64,000 bases of DNA from Oegoconia quadripuncta (taxonomy: Eukaryota; Arthropoda; Insecta; Lepidoptera; Autostichidae), in NCBI GenBank assembly GCA_949316235.1, contig OX438745.1, forward strand, positions 6,329,001-6,393,000, read 5' to 3'. Below, in pieces: positions 1 through 9,600 of this stretch; within the stretch, counting starts at the first letter, position 1, and every line of letters begins with the position of its first letter. The notes beneath the pieces were generated by a model that worked only from the letters and a program-made list of their open reading frames with translations, was not told where the DNA came from and ran no database searches. A program made the position numbers and the translations under genes.

Positions 1-370
1 ATCTGTGGTTAATTACCGTGATTTAAACAATAACGTATCGTTCATTCATAATTCTCATTTAAACAATGACAGCATTTACAAATCATGCTTAACTTTTACT
101 TCAACCCTAAGGAGTAATGTCGTTAAAGTAATTCCATTTATTGCAGAGCAGGAGCCTTGATAATAGCCGTTTTAACCTTAATTTTACCTATTTACCATTA
201 GAAAGGACGGTTATATTGTAACTTTTATTATAATAAAATAAAACAGATAGACATACAGATAAAATAGATAGACATAATAATAATAATTGGTGAGAAATGC
301 CCTTCTTACTGATACTTTAAGCTCCAAAGCGAACGGTTCGCACTTATGTAACTGTTTATACCTGATCAGT
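1..370. other. AT-rich stretch, no gene seen
   Basis: No open frame with splice signals and no repeat that I recognise from elsewhere in the window. Confidence 0.4.
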
Positions 371-717
371 TTTTTTACCGTAAGGATAAAAATAGGACAT
401 ATTAGGTAATTGAAATAGAAGGTATGGGCATTGGTACTTCTTTTTTTTTTTTTTTTGTTCAAAACCATCATCGAAAAAGGCTTTGTGTCATTTGACGGTC
501 ACATAATTACATCACTAAATTAAATGAACAAATAAAGCTTGTAGAAAATATGAGTTCCATATAAATTTCGCATGAATGAATCTCGCCAATGGCATTTTAA
601 TCTCCGGCTGGCGGTAGCGTCGATGATGGTATAAAAAAATAAATAAACTACCTATGCCAATAACTTCTATTTCACTTACCTAATATGCCCTATTTTTTTT
701 CCTTATGGTAAAAAAAC
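371..717. mobile_element. Repeat M copy 1: inverted-repeat (MITE-like) element
   Basis: About 345 bp with terminal inverted repeats of roughly 70 bp. The left end reads TTTTTTTACCGTAAGG and the right end is its near complement (CCTTATGGTAAAAAAA). The inner arms carry the same block on both sides (AGGTAA(T/G)TGAAATAGAAG followed by a TGGCAT(A/T)GGTA block). Two related copies lie at 6881-7150 and 55048-55360. There is no coding capacity, so it is probably a non-autonomous DNA transposon. The superfamily is undetermined because no clear target duplication was found. Confidence 0.7.
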
Positions 718-1845
718 TTATGCGATATACTAGTACCTTGTAGTTTATGCCTGTTTTCCGAAATTATGTCAATTCCGTACAATATGCAAAGGTGATGATT
801 ATTTTGTTTTAGAATTATTTTTGCTATGGTTGTATCATCTTGCATGGTGCCAGCTTCAGCGGCATGGTTCATGTCTCGTGTCAGATGCTAGTTCGGCTTG
901 CATATACCTTTTTTTTTTAAATATTTTCCTGTAAGACATTATAAGCTGAATAAATGTTTTTCATTTCTAGTAACTTCAATTCAATTATACGCAATACATT
1001 TCATATTCAAATATTTCTCGTAAAATATATTTCCATAACATGTTCAAAGTCGAACATGTAGACATGACATTAAGAGGATCACGAACGTGCCCCCGGTTTC
1101 TTGCTTACCTACGTCAAGAAATGAAAATTGAAAATCATTTTCAGTGAGAGGGCCAAGAGGAATTTTATTACCCCATAACTGGCGAAAAGCCCGGATAATC
1201 CTATGTTATATAATGTAAAAAGACGGGTGCGGTGTGGCCCTTACCATTACCTAAATCAGAAATCAATAATGTCACAATGAATCGAGAGGCGGAGTTATTA
1301 TATCTCGTTATGTGTAGTAGACCAATGGAAAGTTATTAGGACATGAAATGAATGGCGTTTTGAAAAGAAATTCAGTAGTGTTTTTATTAAAAAAAGATAA
1401 TTAGTATTCATCCAATCGTTTGTAAAGTATTGCCCATGACACAGAAGCGACAGTGTATTTTTTTCTTCTGTTCTGTGGTCGACAAGTTGTGCAAACTGGA
1501 AGTTTAATTCTCAGAAATGAGATTAAATGTTAAAGCAGCGTTCTGTCCAATCACAGGAAGGTTGACTAGATGCTGCGTTCGAATTTCGAGTAATCAACAA
1601 CGAATAAACGGCACAAAGGGGAAGTAGAGCGAAAGAGTTGACAACTCTCAACTACGTCGAACTTTGTCAAAGGACTGTAACTTTATCGCTAAATTATATA
1701 ACCAACGACATGATCGAATGGTGCAACAAGTTCCAATAAATTATTATCTAAGTACCTACCTAGGTATATTGAATTAGGTAGGTAAATTAATAAATAACAT
1801 AGAATTAAATAAAATTTTAAACTACATATATATACTTTGAAGTCT
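718..1845. other. Unique sequence, no supported gene
   Basis: Contains a short minus-strand open frame at 690-872 without splice or database support, and around 1090-1110 a short stretch resembling the jockey LINE 3' UTR (CGGTTTCTTGCTT). Nothing else recognised. Confidence 0.35.
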
Positions 1846-1849
1846 CTGG

Positions 1850-2233
1850 TTGGTGGAATGGTACCCAGAAGGCTGGCCGCGTTGCCTCGCTGTATAGCAA
1901 GGCTGATTCTTTGACCAAAGTATTGGCCAGCCCTCCGGTCGTGGGATGCATCAATCAGACGCTCAGATAATTCCCCAAAAAGAGTGTGAGCACCCGGTCC
2001 CCACGACCCAAGGGTTTCTACACCAAACGGAACCAGCTGTACCGCTTGTACTTGGAAGATGGGAAGGAGCAAGGGTATCGACATCGGCAGGTTGAATCCC
2101 ATACCAAAGACCGTCCCAATTTCCAAGGCACGAGCGTCATACCGTCCGGCCTTTTATCGTCATCCCTCGCCAGTTCATTAGGTTCCAGGACTGCGGAGGG
2201 CCCGTAGGTAAATACTACATAATACAACTTCAT
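1850..2233 (-). pseudogene. Decayed retroelement-type protein fragment ([10 protein letters not shown] family)
   Basis: The minus strand encodes two overlapping pieces in different frames. Bases 2233-2018 read ..[19 protein letters not shown].. and bases 2126-1850 read ..[14 protein letters not shown].. then ..DRRAGQYFGQRISLAIQRGN... I recall these blocks as parts of one conserved domain found in very many repetitive open frames of invertebrates. The frame changes between the pieces at about 2040-2095, so the copy is dead. The order of acidic and Lys residues suggests a PD-(D/E)XK-like nuclease end of a retrotransposon protein, but that is inference. It is followed on the right by a SINE-D tail. 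Confidence 0.55.
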
Positions 2234-2282
2234 TATACGAGGGAAGGCCTATATCCCTGCAGTAGGATGTTTACGGGCTGAC
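2229..2282 (+). repeat. SINE-D 3' tail fragment
   Basis: TTCATTATACGAGGGAAGGC and the following TGCAGTAGGATGTTTACGGG match the last 50 bp of the SINE-D copies at 38092 and 61652. Confidence 0.6.
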
Positions 2283-2289
2283 TGCGACG

Positions 2290-3310
2290 GGTGGTAGGAT
2301 TTCACCCTGGGATGTCAACTGTTGTAGTAGAAATGGAGTTGAGCGCCGTAAGAGGTGACTCAAGGCCGTATGATCCGCACCTATTGGTCCTGCAGACTTG
2401 TACTGCACTGGTGATGACGGTGAATAAACGTTAATGAAAATAAGTAGAAAACGTTTTATTTGTCACTCACACGTATAACAATTTATATAAATGAATTACT
2501 AAAATAGTTACAGTATCAAAATCGGAAAAGAAAAGAACAGATTAGGAGACAAGTCCCCTTTGTGGAAACGGCTGCCCACTATTTTAGAAAACAATTTGGA
2601 ATTTTGAATCGAATTCGAAAAAAGTAAAAAGCCAAAGAGTATCGAAAAGAAAGAGGTGGAGGTTGAACACCTCATCACAAGATGATGATGATGACAGTGG
2701 CCCATTAAATATGTACTATAACTACAGAAATTTAGGACTAGATTAAGTGTCATATTATATACCTATATTTGACAGTAAACATGCAATTGGAGAACATTTT
2801 TAAAAGCGGTTAATATTGAACCTAGAGAAGAGATATTTACAAATATTTATAATTGTTCATATCTAATAACGTTTCCATAAGAAATAGAGTTCAGAGTTCA
2901 GTCAGCTAAATATAATTAGGTTAAGTTAAAAATAACTGTGTAACCTGTTTGTTTGTTTGAAATACGTCCAAGGACGTGGGTGTCTCTGTATAATAATAAA
3001 CAACCGAAAAAATTACTCGAAGATCCTAGTTTCTTCGAAGGCGATCTTACAGGAAAATAATATTTTGTACAATAACAGGATTCAAGGACGAATTTAGTTC
3101 AAATTGCGTAAAAATCGTGCAACTTTTCTCATAAACGTGTTGTCAAAATAGGCACAATTTCGGAGCAGGCAGAGGGAAATGAAATTTTCTTTCTGACAAC
3201 TCAATGTGTAAAATTGGTGTACTATACTTAGTTCATATTGGATCACGCTTCGCCTTCTACCACGTAAATTTTTGTGTTGTTCAATCGCTAATAACTTGCC
3301 TTTTAGCTCG
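2290..3310. other. No gene seen
   Basis: 2300-2430 has the look of a LINE 3' end (it stops near GGTGAATAAACG). The rest is AT-rich and unrecognised. Confidence 0.3.
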
Positions 3311-3311
3311 A

Positions 3312-3676
3312 TAGCTTTAAGGCTATATCCAAATTAGTTTTTTATTTGGAAAATGGAATATTATTTCAAGGTTTCACAAGAAATATTTTTTAATTTCTGG
3401 GCTAAATCACATAATAAAAAAAATTTGAACAGACCTCTTTTCATGTGCTTCCCATAACCATTCCTTAGATTCGCTGAAAGTTTTATAAAGCGGTTACTTT
3501 TAAAAATTAACGTTGTCTATATTTAACTTAATGTTATCCGATAATACATACAAAGTTTAGCTAAATTTGGATTTGCCGTTCCCAAAAAAAATCAAAAATG
3601 TTTGTATAGAGAAAACAGTCTTAATGAAATTCTTCACACAAAACGCCAATTTCATAGGTAAGGACCTAATATATGA
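3312..3676 (+). mobile_element. Repeat P copy 1 (MITE-like, left end missing)
   Basis: Near-identical over about 340 bp to 36582-36968 and, reversed, to 57939-58340. The right end GGTAAGGACCTAATAT matches the terminal repeat of the complete copies. The left terminal repeat is absent. Confidence 0.75.
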
Positions 3677-3817
3677 AACGAAGAACATAATGTGTATGTT
3701 CCATTTACCATGCATACTCGTAATACTGTGAAATTCACAACCGTTTAAATAATGTGTTACAGTTACATTGTAAGAATATTAAAATCAAGGGAGTATATTT
3801 TCTGCCCATAAACTATT

Positions 3818-3900
3818 TATAGTTTTGGTAGCCGCCGGAATTGGTACATATGATTAACGAAGAAGAAAAACTCCAATTTCAGAGGTAAAGACCCAATATA
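3818..3900 (-). repeat. Repeat P, isolated terminal fragment
   Basis: Contains the P left end in reverse (GGAATTGGTACATATGATTA then CTCCAATTTCAGAGGTAAAG), with the middle of the element missing. Confidence 0.6.
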
Positions 3901-4206
3901 TTTACAAGCATGAATTGTTAAACTTTTCTAACAGGAACTTTTTTATTTTAGTTTTAAATGATTTAGGCACAGTGTCACTTTTTATATCTTAAGGAAAATT
4001 TCTTGGGTATTAGGAATTTTCTGGTTCCTTGGCCATAATAGTTGTTAATCTTAGGTACAATAAATATTCCCTTTTCTATTTTTCTCTTTAGCTTTGTTTA
4101 AGTTACTCGTTGATGTATATCATAATATCGTATCGTACGATCATAATACCTATATTACGGAACGCAATAAAGAATTGAATTCAACATTTTGTTCATAAAT
4201 TAAATA

Positions 4207-4296
4207 ATGCTTAAGGAAGTATTGGACAAGATTAAAGTGAAGCCTTCTGCTACTCTTTATGCAAACCAAATGGATTCTGCCATTATCTCACATCAC
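4207..4296 (+). CDS. Candidate coding exon upstream of the 6351 terminal exon
   Basis: Thirty codons starting MLKEVLDKIKVKPSATLYAN and ending in SHH, directly followed by a good splice donor (CAC|GTATGT). An in-frame stop lies just upstream of the ATG, so either this ATG is the start or a splice acceptor at TTAAG|GAA (4216) opens the exon. The exon ends in phase 0, which fits the phase-0 acceptor at 6351. Joined, the product would be 69 aa, helical and charged, with no family I recognise. The intervening 2.05 kb is filled with repeats (H, W, SINE-A, a LINE end, SINE-C), as expected of an intron. A chance open frame cannot be excluded. Confidence 0.35.
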
Positions 4297-4457
4297 GTAT
4301 GTGTACCTACACGGACAACGTATAGGTACTAACAGTCATCCATTACTCATACCTAATGGTGTATAACGTTTTGTAGATAATGAAAGGATGCCTGTTTAGA
4401 GTATTTATTTAGTACGTATTATAGGGAACTCGTTACTTAATGTCATTTAATCTAACT

Positions 4458-4635
4458 TCTAACTAATATTATAAATGCGATAGTTTGGATTTTGGTTTGT
4501 TTATTTGTTTGTTGGTCAATCACGGCGAAACGGGTGAACGTGTTTGAATGAAATTTGGTATATGTATAGGTAGAGTGTACCCTGGATTAACACATAGGAT
4601 ACTTTTTATACCGATAAAGTGAGTACAACTGTCGC
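4458..4635 (+). mobile_element. Repeat H copy 1 (Helitron-like, 3' truncated)
   Basis: Starts CTAACTAATATTATAAATGC like the other H copies and runs through the GGCGAAACGG and GATAAAGTGAGTA blocks. It then breaks at the start of repeat W. Confidence 0.65.
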
Positions 4636-4796
4636 ATTTTTAGGGTTCCATAGTCAACAACGCTTATAATTTAGCCATGTCCGTCTTTCTATCTGTCTGT
4701 CTGTCCGAGGCTTAGCTCAGAGGCTCTAGTAACATTATGCATGTTTGGTTTTAGTTGTTTAATAGGCTACGTTATTTTAAAAATGACGTAAAATTG

Positions 4797-5240
4797 ACGA
4801 CCGATTGGTGTAGTAGATAGTGACCCTGTCAGCGAAACCCGCGACGGGTAAATGTTTGTGTGATGAATATGAACATTTATTCCTGAGTCATGGATGTTTA
4901 TATAAATATTTATGTATGTTTATCCGTTATCTAGTATACATAGTACAAGCTTTGCTTAGTTTGGGACTAGATTACCACGTACGACCACCCTGTGGAACGG
5001 ACTTCCGGCAGCGGTATTCCCGAACGAGTACGACATTGGAACCTTCAAGAAACGAGCCTACACCTTCCTCAAAGGCCGGCAACGCATCTGTGACCCTTTT
5101 GGTGTTGCGGGTGTCCATGGGCGGCGGTGATTACTTTCCATCAGGTGACCCGCATGCTCGTTTGCCGCTCTCTCATATAAAAAAAAAAAAAAAAAGAAAA
5201 AAAAGATGATTGGTGTAAGGTCCGAAATATTAAAAAAAAA
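4797..5240 (+). mobile_element. SINE-A copy, split by a LINE 3' end
   Basis: The tRNA-like head (CGACCGATTGGTGTAGTAGA) is present but its B-box region is damaged (GAAACCCGCGACGGGTAAAT, with the GGTTCGAATCC segment deleted). The body runs to TTTGGGACTAGAT at 4973, and the SINE tail (GATGATTGGTGTAAGGTCCG) resumes at 5206 after the inserted LINE end. The intact family member is at 29835-30068. Confidence 0.75.
4974..5205 (+). pseudogene. CR1-like LINE 3' end inserted in SINE-A
   Basis: One frame reads [20 protein letters not shown].. then ..[20 protein letters not shown] followed by a stop. I recall this as the C-terminus of a CR1/jockey-like LINE ORF2. A short 3' UTR ending CTCTCATATAAAAAAA gives a 3' poly-A tail. 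GAT occurs on both sides of the insert, a possible but very short target duplication. A reverse-oriented relative lies at 39189-39345. Confidence 0.75.
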
Positions 5241-5800
5241 AAAAATTTTTTTTTGCGGTGCCCCCACGGGGTTTCACATGTCTTTATGTACACTCTCCTT
5301 TTGTAACAGCTATCCTACCATGTGGCAAGCAAATAAATGAATATGAAAAAAATATAAATTTGGCACCCATGCCGACAAAGTGGTAAAATAAAATCTTGAA
5401 ATTTCTTTTTAGGGTACCTCCCCTACACGTAAAGTGGGAATGAATTTTCTTTTACTGTGTGGAGTATCTTTGGATAGGTCGTTTAAAGATATTTTTGTGG
5501 TTTAGTTTAAAAAATATTAAGCTTTAAAGTGCAAATTTTTGATAGAGTCTGTGTCCCCCTGAAAATTAAACCGTTGGTGTTGGATTGGTACCTGGAAAAA
5601 TTCACGACAGCAGTGTATAGGTATATAATGAAGTTAAAACAAAAAGTATTACCAATAAGTAGGTTTTACAAATGAGTATAGTCGAAACAAGTATTTGTCA
5701 AACAAGAAAAAGCCCCGTTCTAAGTCCGTATATTGTGAAGGCAAGTACGGAACCCTACACTGCGCGAGCTCGACACGCACTTGGCCGGTTTTTATTTTTA

Positions 5801-6109
5801 ATTATTTGGAAAACTCTGCAGATTGTTATAAGTAAATGCCTAGTGAAATTAATTACAGAGAGCCATTAATAAGTTTTTACATACACAATAAGAAACACAA
5901 TTTATATTTTAAGACCACATATTACAATTGTGTAACTTAACCAAATACCAGAAATGGGAATAAATAAAAATAATTTACGGAAAAAAATTTTTTTCATTAC
6001 TAGTCACTTGGAAGGAACCAAACTCTAACTAGAAAGAGATGCCGCTTTACAAGCTGTCCCTTTTTAACTTGTCTTCAAGCGGAGATTTCTGCTTGAGTAA
6101 CATTCTATA
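5801..6109. other. No gene seen
   Basis: AT-rich. Nothing recognised. Confidence 0.3.
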
Positions 6110-6285
6110 ATAAGGGTCTAAGTCTGCCGCCAAACAGCAATGTTAATTAGCATTGTTGTATTCCGGTTGTCCGAGATAAGATAGCTAGTACCACAAGTAA
6201 GATGGGGCTTCCGTGTCAGTACGCTTCTACCTTCGGCCTCATCTTCCAGGTGTGATTGAACCCAATTGCTAATCCGTTGTGCATA
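6110..6285 (+). mobile_element. SINE-C 3' part
   Basis: Shares AAGTCTGCCGCCAAACAGCA, GCATTGTTGTATTCCGGTTG and the CTTCGGCCTCATCTTCCAGG tail with SINE-C copies at 21190 and 62768. The tRNA-like head is missing. Confidence 0.7.
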
Positions 6286-6350
6286 AAAGAAAATGTAAAC
6301 TGCCTTTTCGAAGGCAGTTTAAATTAGAAATTTCCTTTTGCCATTTACAG

Positions 6351-6470
6351 GACCTTGCTACAATCGCTAAGCATGTAGTAATTAAACTAGAGACTTTCAA
6401 AGAAAGTGTTTTAAATAGTTTGAGACGTGAAGTGGCTGTAATAGAATTGCATTTCCAGCAACTTGTTTAA
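6351..6470 (+). CDS. Candidate 3'-terminal coding exon of an unidentified gene
   Basis: A strong acceptor (TTTCCTTTTGCCATTTACAG) at 6331-6350 is followed by 39 open codons and TAA. The product starts DLATIAKHVVIKLETFKESV, continues NSLRREVAVIELHFQQLV, and looks like an amphipathic helix. A canonical AATAAA lies 24 bp after the stop (6494-6499). No repeat from elsewhere in the window overlaps it. The acceptor is in phase 0 and pairs with the donor at 4297 on the same strand. The protein family is not recognised. The acceptor, open frame and poly-A signal together are the reason for the call. Confidence 0.45.
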   Translation, partial: DLATIAKHVVIKLETFKESVLNSLRREVAVIELHFQQLV

Positions 6471-6493
6471 AGGAGTAGAAGGACTTAAAGGGA

Positions 6494-6499
6494 AATAAA
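6494..6499 (+). promoter_or_regulatory. Polyadenylation signal AATAAA
   Basis: Canonical hexamer 24 bp after the TAA at 6468-6470. It supports that exon being 3'-terminal. Confidence 0.4.
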
Positions 6500-6880
6500 C
6501 AGTCCTTTACGTTACGGTGTTTTGTTAAAAAATAATTTGCATCGAGTACTGATTTTTCATGTAATAGACAGGCACTATATCAAATGGTTGTTATGGGGAT
6601 AAAGCGTAGGCAGTATATAGTATATACATCTACGTTTTATTAGATAGGTACCACGCTTTGCTGTGTGGAAGAGGGGAAGTCCTATGAGGGTGGCATTTTC
6701 CCGTAGGAAAAACCCCTCTAAAATATGAAAAAAAAAAGACTTCTGGGTGTTAATTTTTCATTTTACTATCTATTTCATCTCATCTATCATGTAAATCAAA
6801 ACATTATTTTGGGATTCATGTTGATTTTACATTCCAAAGAGAGTAAGTTACTAGAAAGCATTTGTAGAGGAATTTATTTT
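6500..6880. other. No gene seen
   Basis: Unique AT-rich DNA downstream of the candidate terminal exon. Confidence 0.3.
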
Positions 6881-7150
6881 TTTTACCGTAAGGAAAAAAC
6901 AGGGCATTTTAGTGAAGTAGAAGTTATTGGCATAGGTAGTTTAATTTTTTTTTTAAAACCATCATCGACCTACGCGCCTGCCGGAGATTGATGTGCGACT
7001 GGCGGGATTCGTAGGGTTCTTATCATGCGAAATTTATTTGGAAGTCATATTTTCTCCTAGTTTCTTTTATTTATTTAATTAAATGACGTATAATATGTGG
7101 AATACGCTACAAATACGACCGTCAAATATGGGTATTTTACGGTCATTTAT
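6881..7150. mobile_element. Repeat M copy 2 (right end lost)
   Basis: The left terminal repeat (TTTTACCGTAAGGAAAAAAC) and the interior (CATCATCGACCTACGCGCCT, GGCGGGATTCGTAGGGTTC) are present. The right inverted repeat is missing. Confidence 0.7.
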
Positions 7151-7204
7151 ATAAATCATGGTAAAATTACTGGCGACATATGTTGTTTTAAATTTTAAGA
7201 GCAA

Positions 7205-7300
7205 TCGGATAAATTAAATTTAAAAACTCATTGGTACATGGCCTGCCTGAGAATCGAACCCGGACCCTTCAAAGACCGCGTTCTCTCTAGAGTTACCATA
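7205..7300 (-). mobile_element. SINE-D fragment
   Basis: Plus strand AAAACTCATTGGTACATGGC then GCCTGAGAATCGAACCCGGA is the reverse of the SINE-D head and B-box. The head then breaks. Confidence 0.6.
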
Positions 7301-7408
7301 ATGCGATCGAAATCAAGTGAGCTAAAGGAACCAATTTTACGTGGTAACAGGTTACGACCTATCGCGTCAAGTTAATCACTTGTGGTCTATTCAACCTTCT
7401 TCTTCAAT

Positions 7409-7690
7409 TTAGGAGCTATGCTTTTGTCGGTGGAGTGACGACCATGTCTCTCTACTTTCCGCTCTCGTTTTAACCTCTTGGTACGACACGACATTCACCT
7501 TTTCTTTCACTTGGTCAAAGTAATTACGCCTAGGTCTTTCCCTTCCTCTCTTTCCTTCAACCTTTCCCTCAATTATGTTCTTCAAAAACATATCGTGTCG
7601 TATCAAGTGACCTATCATCTTTCCTCTTCGGTTCTCAACTGTGACTAAGAGGCATCCCTTCTCCTTTACCATCATTAACACTTCTTCATT
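7409..7690 (-). pseudogene. RTE-like LINE ORF2 C-terminus
   Basis: The minus-strand frame reads ENRRGKMIGHLIRHDMFLKN, then KVEGKRGRERPRRNYFDQVK and ends SLHRQKHSS. I recall this C-terminal block from endonuclease/reverse transcriptase LINEs of insects. No reverse transcriptase core is present, so it is a short 5'-truncated remnant. Confidence 0.75.
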
Positions 7691-7699
7691 TGTTCTCTA

Positions 7700-8150
7700 T
7701 TCAACCTAAGTTGAATATAACCTAAACCCTAAACACCACACAACGTGACGAAGTTCACACTGAACACTCTATACCAGATGCCTTTGCGCACTGATGTTTT
7801 GTTAAAGTAAAGCTTCCATTCATATGGACACAGTTACGCTTTTTGTTAAGAGCTTCAGAATAGTTTGGTAAAACATCACAAGACACTACTCCGCCTACCT
7901 ATATCTTACGAGGCGTGACATTCGATCTGACATCATCGTACTTTCCGATGGGTAGAGGGCTGTCAACGTAATTACATTGTGAATGTCGTATAGAGAGTAT
8001 TGGATCCGATCCGGGCCGTTCATACGACTAAGATATAAAACTATTTGACCGATTTTGAATAGGACAAAATATTTAAATTATCGAGAAAGAATTAGTAGAT
8101 ACAACTTAAATCTATTTCAAAATTCTAAGTGTACTCGTACCTATCGGAAG
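7700..8150. other. No gene seen
   Basis: Could include further decayed LINE sequence on the minus strand. Nothing firm. Confidence 0.25.
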
Positions 8151-8157
8151 TAGATTT

Positions 8158-8203
8158 GGTGTCGATTCGGATGTACACCAACTAAACTAAACTAAACTAA
8201 AAC
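8158..8203. repeat. Half of a palindromic element with an AAACT run
   Basis: GGTGTCGATTCGGATGTACA followed by CCAACTAAAC matches one arm of the palindromic element at 31745-31886. The ACTAA unit is expanded here to four tandem copies. Confidence 0.6.
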
Positions 8204-8253
8204 CAGATCGCATTTATAACATTAGTTACAATTATAATTAGTTATATTAATTA

Positions 8254-8468
8254 TCTAACTAATATTATAAATGCGAATTTGGATGTTTGTTTGTTTATTT
8301 GTATGTTTGTTTGTTGCTCAAACACGGCGAAACGGATTTAGATGAAATTTAATATACCCTGGATTATAGAATATTTTTTATCTCGATAAAGTAAATAATT
8401 CCCGAGGGATAAACAAATTTCCGCCATAAAGTTATTCTACGAAGGCGAAGCCGTGGGCGGAAAGCTAG
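8254..8468 (+). mobile_element. Repeat H copy 2, complete Helitron-like element
   Basis: Begins TCTAACTAATATTATAAATG and ends GGCGAAGCCGTGGGCGGAAA then GCTAG. The base before is A and the base after is T. A 5' TC, a 3' CTAG and insertion between A and T are the Helitron rules. A short hairpin (GCC...GGC) precedes the 3' end. There is no coding capacity. It resembles the lepidopteran Lep1-type non-autonomous helitrons as I recall them; the name is not verified. Confidence 0.65.
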
Positions 8469-8469
8469 T

Positions 8470-9475
8470 TAGTTATATTTGGGATTTAATTTTATGTAAC
8501 TCTCTTATAAAAGTATTTTCTAAATTAGTGCTTAACCATGATTAGCTTCCATTAAATGTAAAATCTGCTTGAAAACTTATCCTAAATAAACAAAAATAAA
8601 TAAAATAAATCATGGAAATCTTTGTAAGGCTGTTCTGTCATTACCTTAATAAAATGACAATACTAAAATTAGTTCATTAACCTATCTGAAGGGGGTGGCA
8701 AAATAGGCTTGAATGAATTAATGCAGTGCATGGTGGCGACTTGGCCTGCGCATTACCATGCGCTTAGATAAGCAATCTAATCAATCAGAGATAAAAACAA
8801 TCGATTTTTGTCATACCGACCAAAATAATCGAAGCAAATAGATATTTGTCTATATTTATCCCACGACCTTGAGCAACTAGTGTTTCTCTTTTTCTAAAAA
8901 CACCAAACCATATTAATGTAGTTTACCTACTAATCTACACTAAACAAAATGCCGATAACCATCACTCATAGTGACGTAGATGATAGATAAGTTGTAATCT
9001 GGCTGGATAGTGGAACAAAAGTCGGGCTAATGTGATATTAATGGCACGGAGCATGTCCTCAACATCCTGTCATCCTTCAGCACCAGAGATGAGACCTTCG
9101 TTTCGATCAAGCGGTACAGAAAGAGTGCTTCTGATAAAACTCCATTACATTATGCAATCTTATAAACATAAAAAAACTAGTCGTATGATTCCCGACAGAG
9201 TACAGGACAAACCCGCCTCTTTTCGTGGATGTCATAAAGACATCGCATTTCACTAGCATTTTATACTACATATTATTTAGTGGCGTGCCTTCCATACAGG
9301 CAGAAAGGCCAGAAAGAATGGGTCACCTCTACCGTGTGAAGGTCTCCAATTGAATAGGGACGCAGCTTTCTTCAGTAAAACAAGAAGCGAATATCCTTGT
9401 AATTACTTTATTTGTGAACTACGCATTTCTGAGAATCGTCCGTAACGTATCTCAAAAATGCGTGGTCCGACTTGA
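8470..9475. other. No supported gene
   Basis: The short open frame at 9032-9256 has no splice or family support. GGCGTGCCTTCCATACAGGC at 9284-9303 recurs with one difference at 57314-57333, so a dispersed repeat starts there. Confidence 0.3.
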
Positions 9476-9479
9476 GTGC

Positions 9480-9600
9480 AGTTTTTTTTTAAATTAATGA
9501 CTAAAGGAGGGAATAGGTTCTTAGCCATGTTTGATGAAAATCGGTTAAGCCGTTTTGAATTGTTATTGACACATATGGTGTAAGTCGATTGTATCTATTT
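9480..9600 (+). repeat. Repeat Q fragment
   Basis: GAATAGGTTCTTAGCCATGT and TTGATGAAAATCGGTTAAGC recur near 27690, 33100 (reverse), 35430, 35600, 43690 and 48150. It is an old dispersed non-coding repeat. Confidence 0.6.

Larger units (their letters stand above)
4636..5800 (+). mobile_element. Repeat W copy 1, interrupted by SINE-A and a LINE end
   Basis: The left part (4640-4745) has GGGTTCCATAGTCAACAACG and TTTAGCCATGTCCGTCTTTC. The right part (5365-5800) has GCCGACAAAGTGGTAAAATA, GGGTACCTCCCCTACACGTA and ends ACGGAACCCTACACTGCGCG...GACACGCACTTGGCCGG. A second copy at 32841-33562 has the same two halves. I recall this as an abundant non-coding repeat of lepidopteran genomes. Here the middle is replaced by inserted SINE-A/LINE DNA. 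Confidence 0.65.

Noticed and set aside
690..872. Minus-strand 60-codon frame starting MNHAAEAGTMQDDTT
   Set aside because: It runs into the terminal repeat of element M. A weak GTACTA donor is the only splice-like signal and no second exon was found.
1152..1222. Possible plus-strand exon after ATTTTCAG
   Set aside because: It needs a particular phase and a weak donor, and its composition does not look coding.
4820..5209. 129-codon plus-strand frame
   Set aside because: It crosses the SINE-A/LINE junction and ends in the A-tail. The true LINE frame is a different one.
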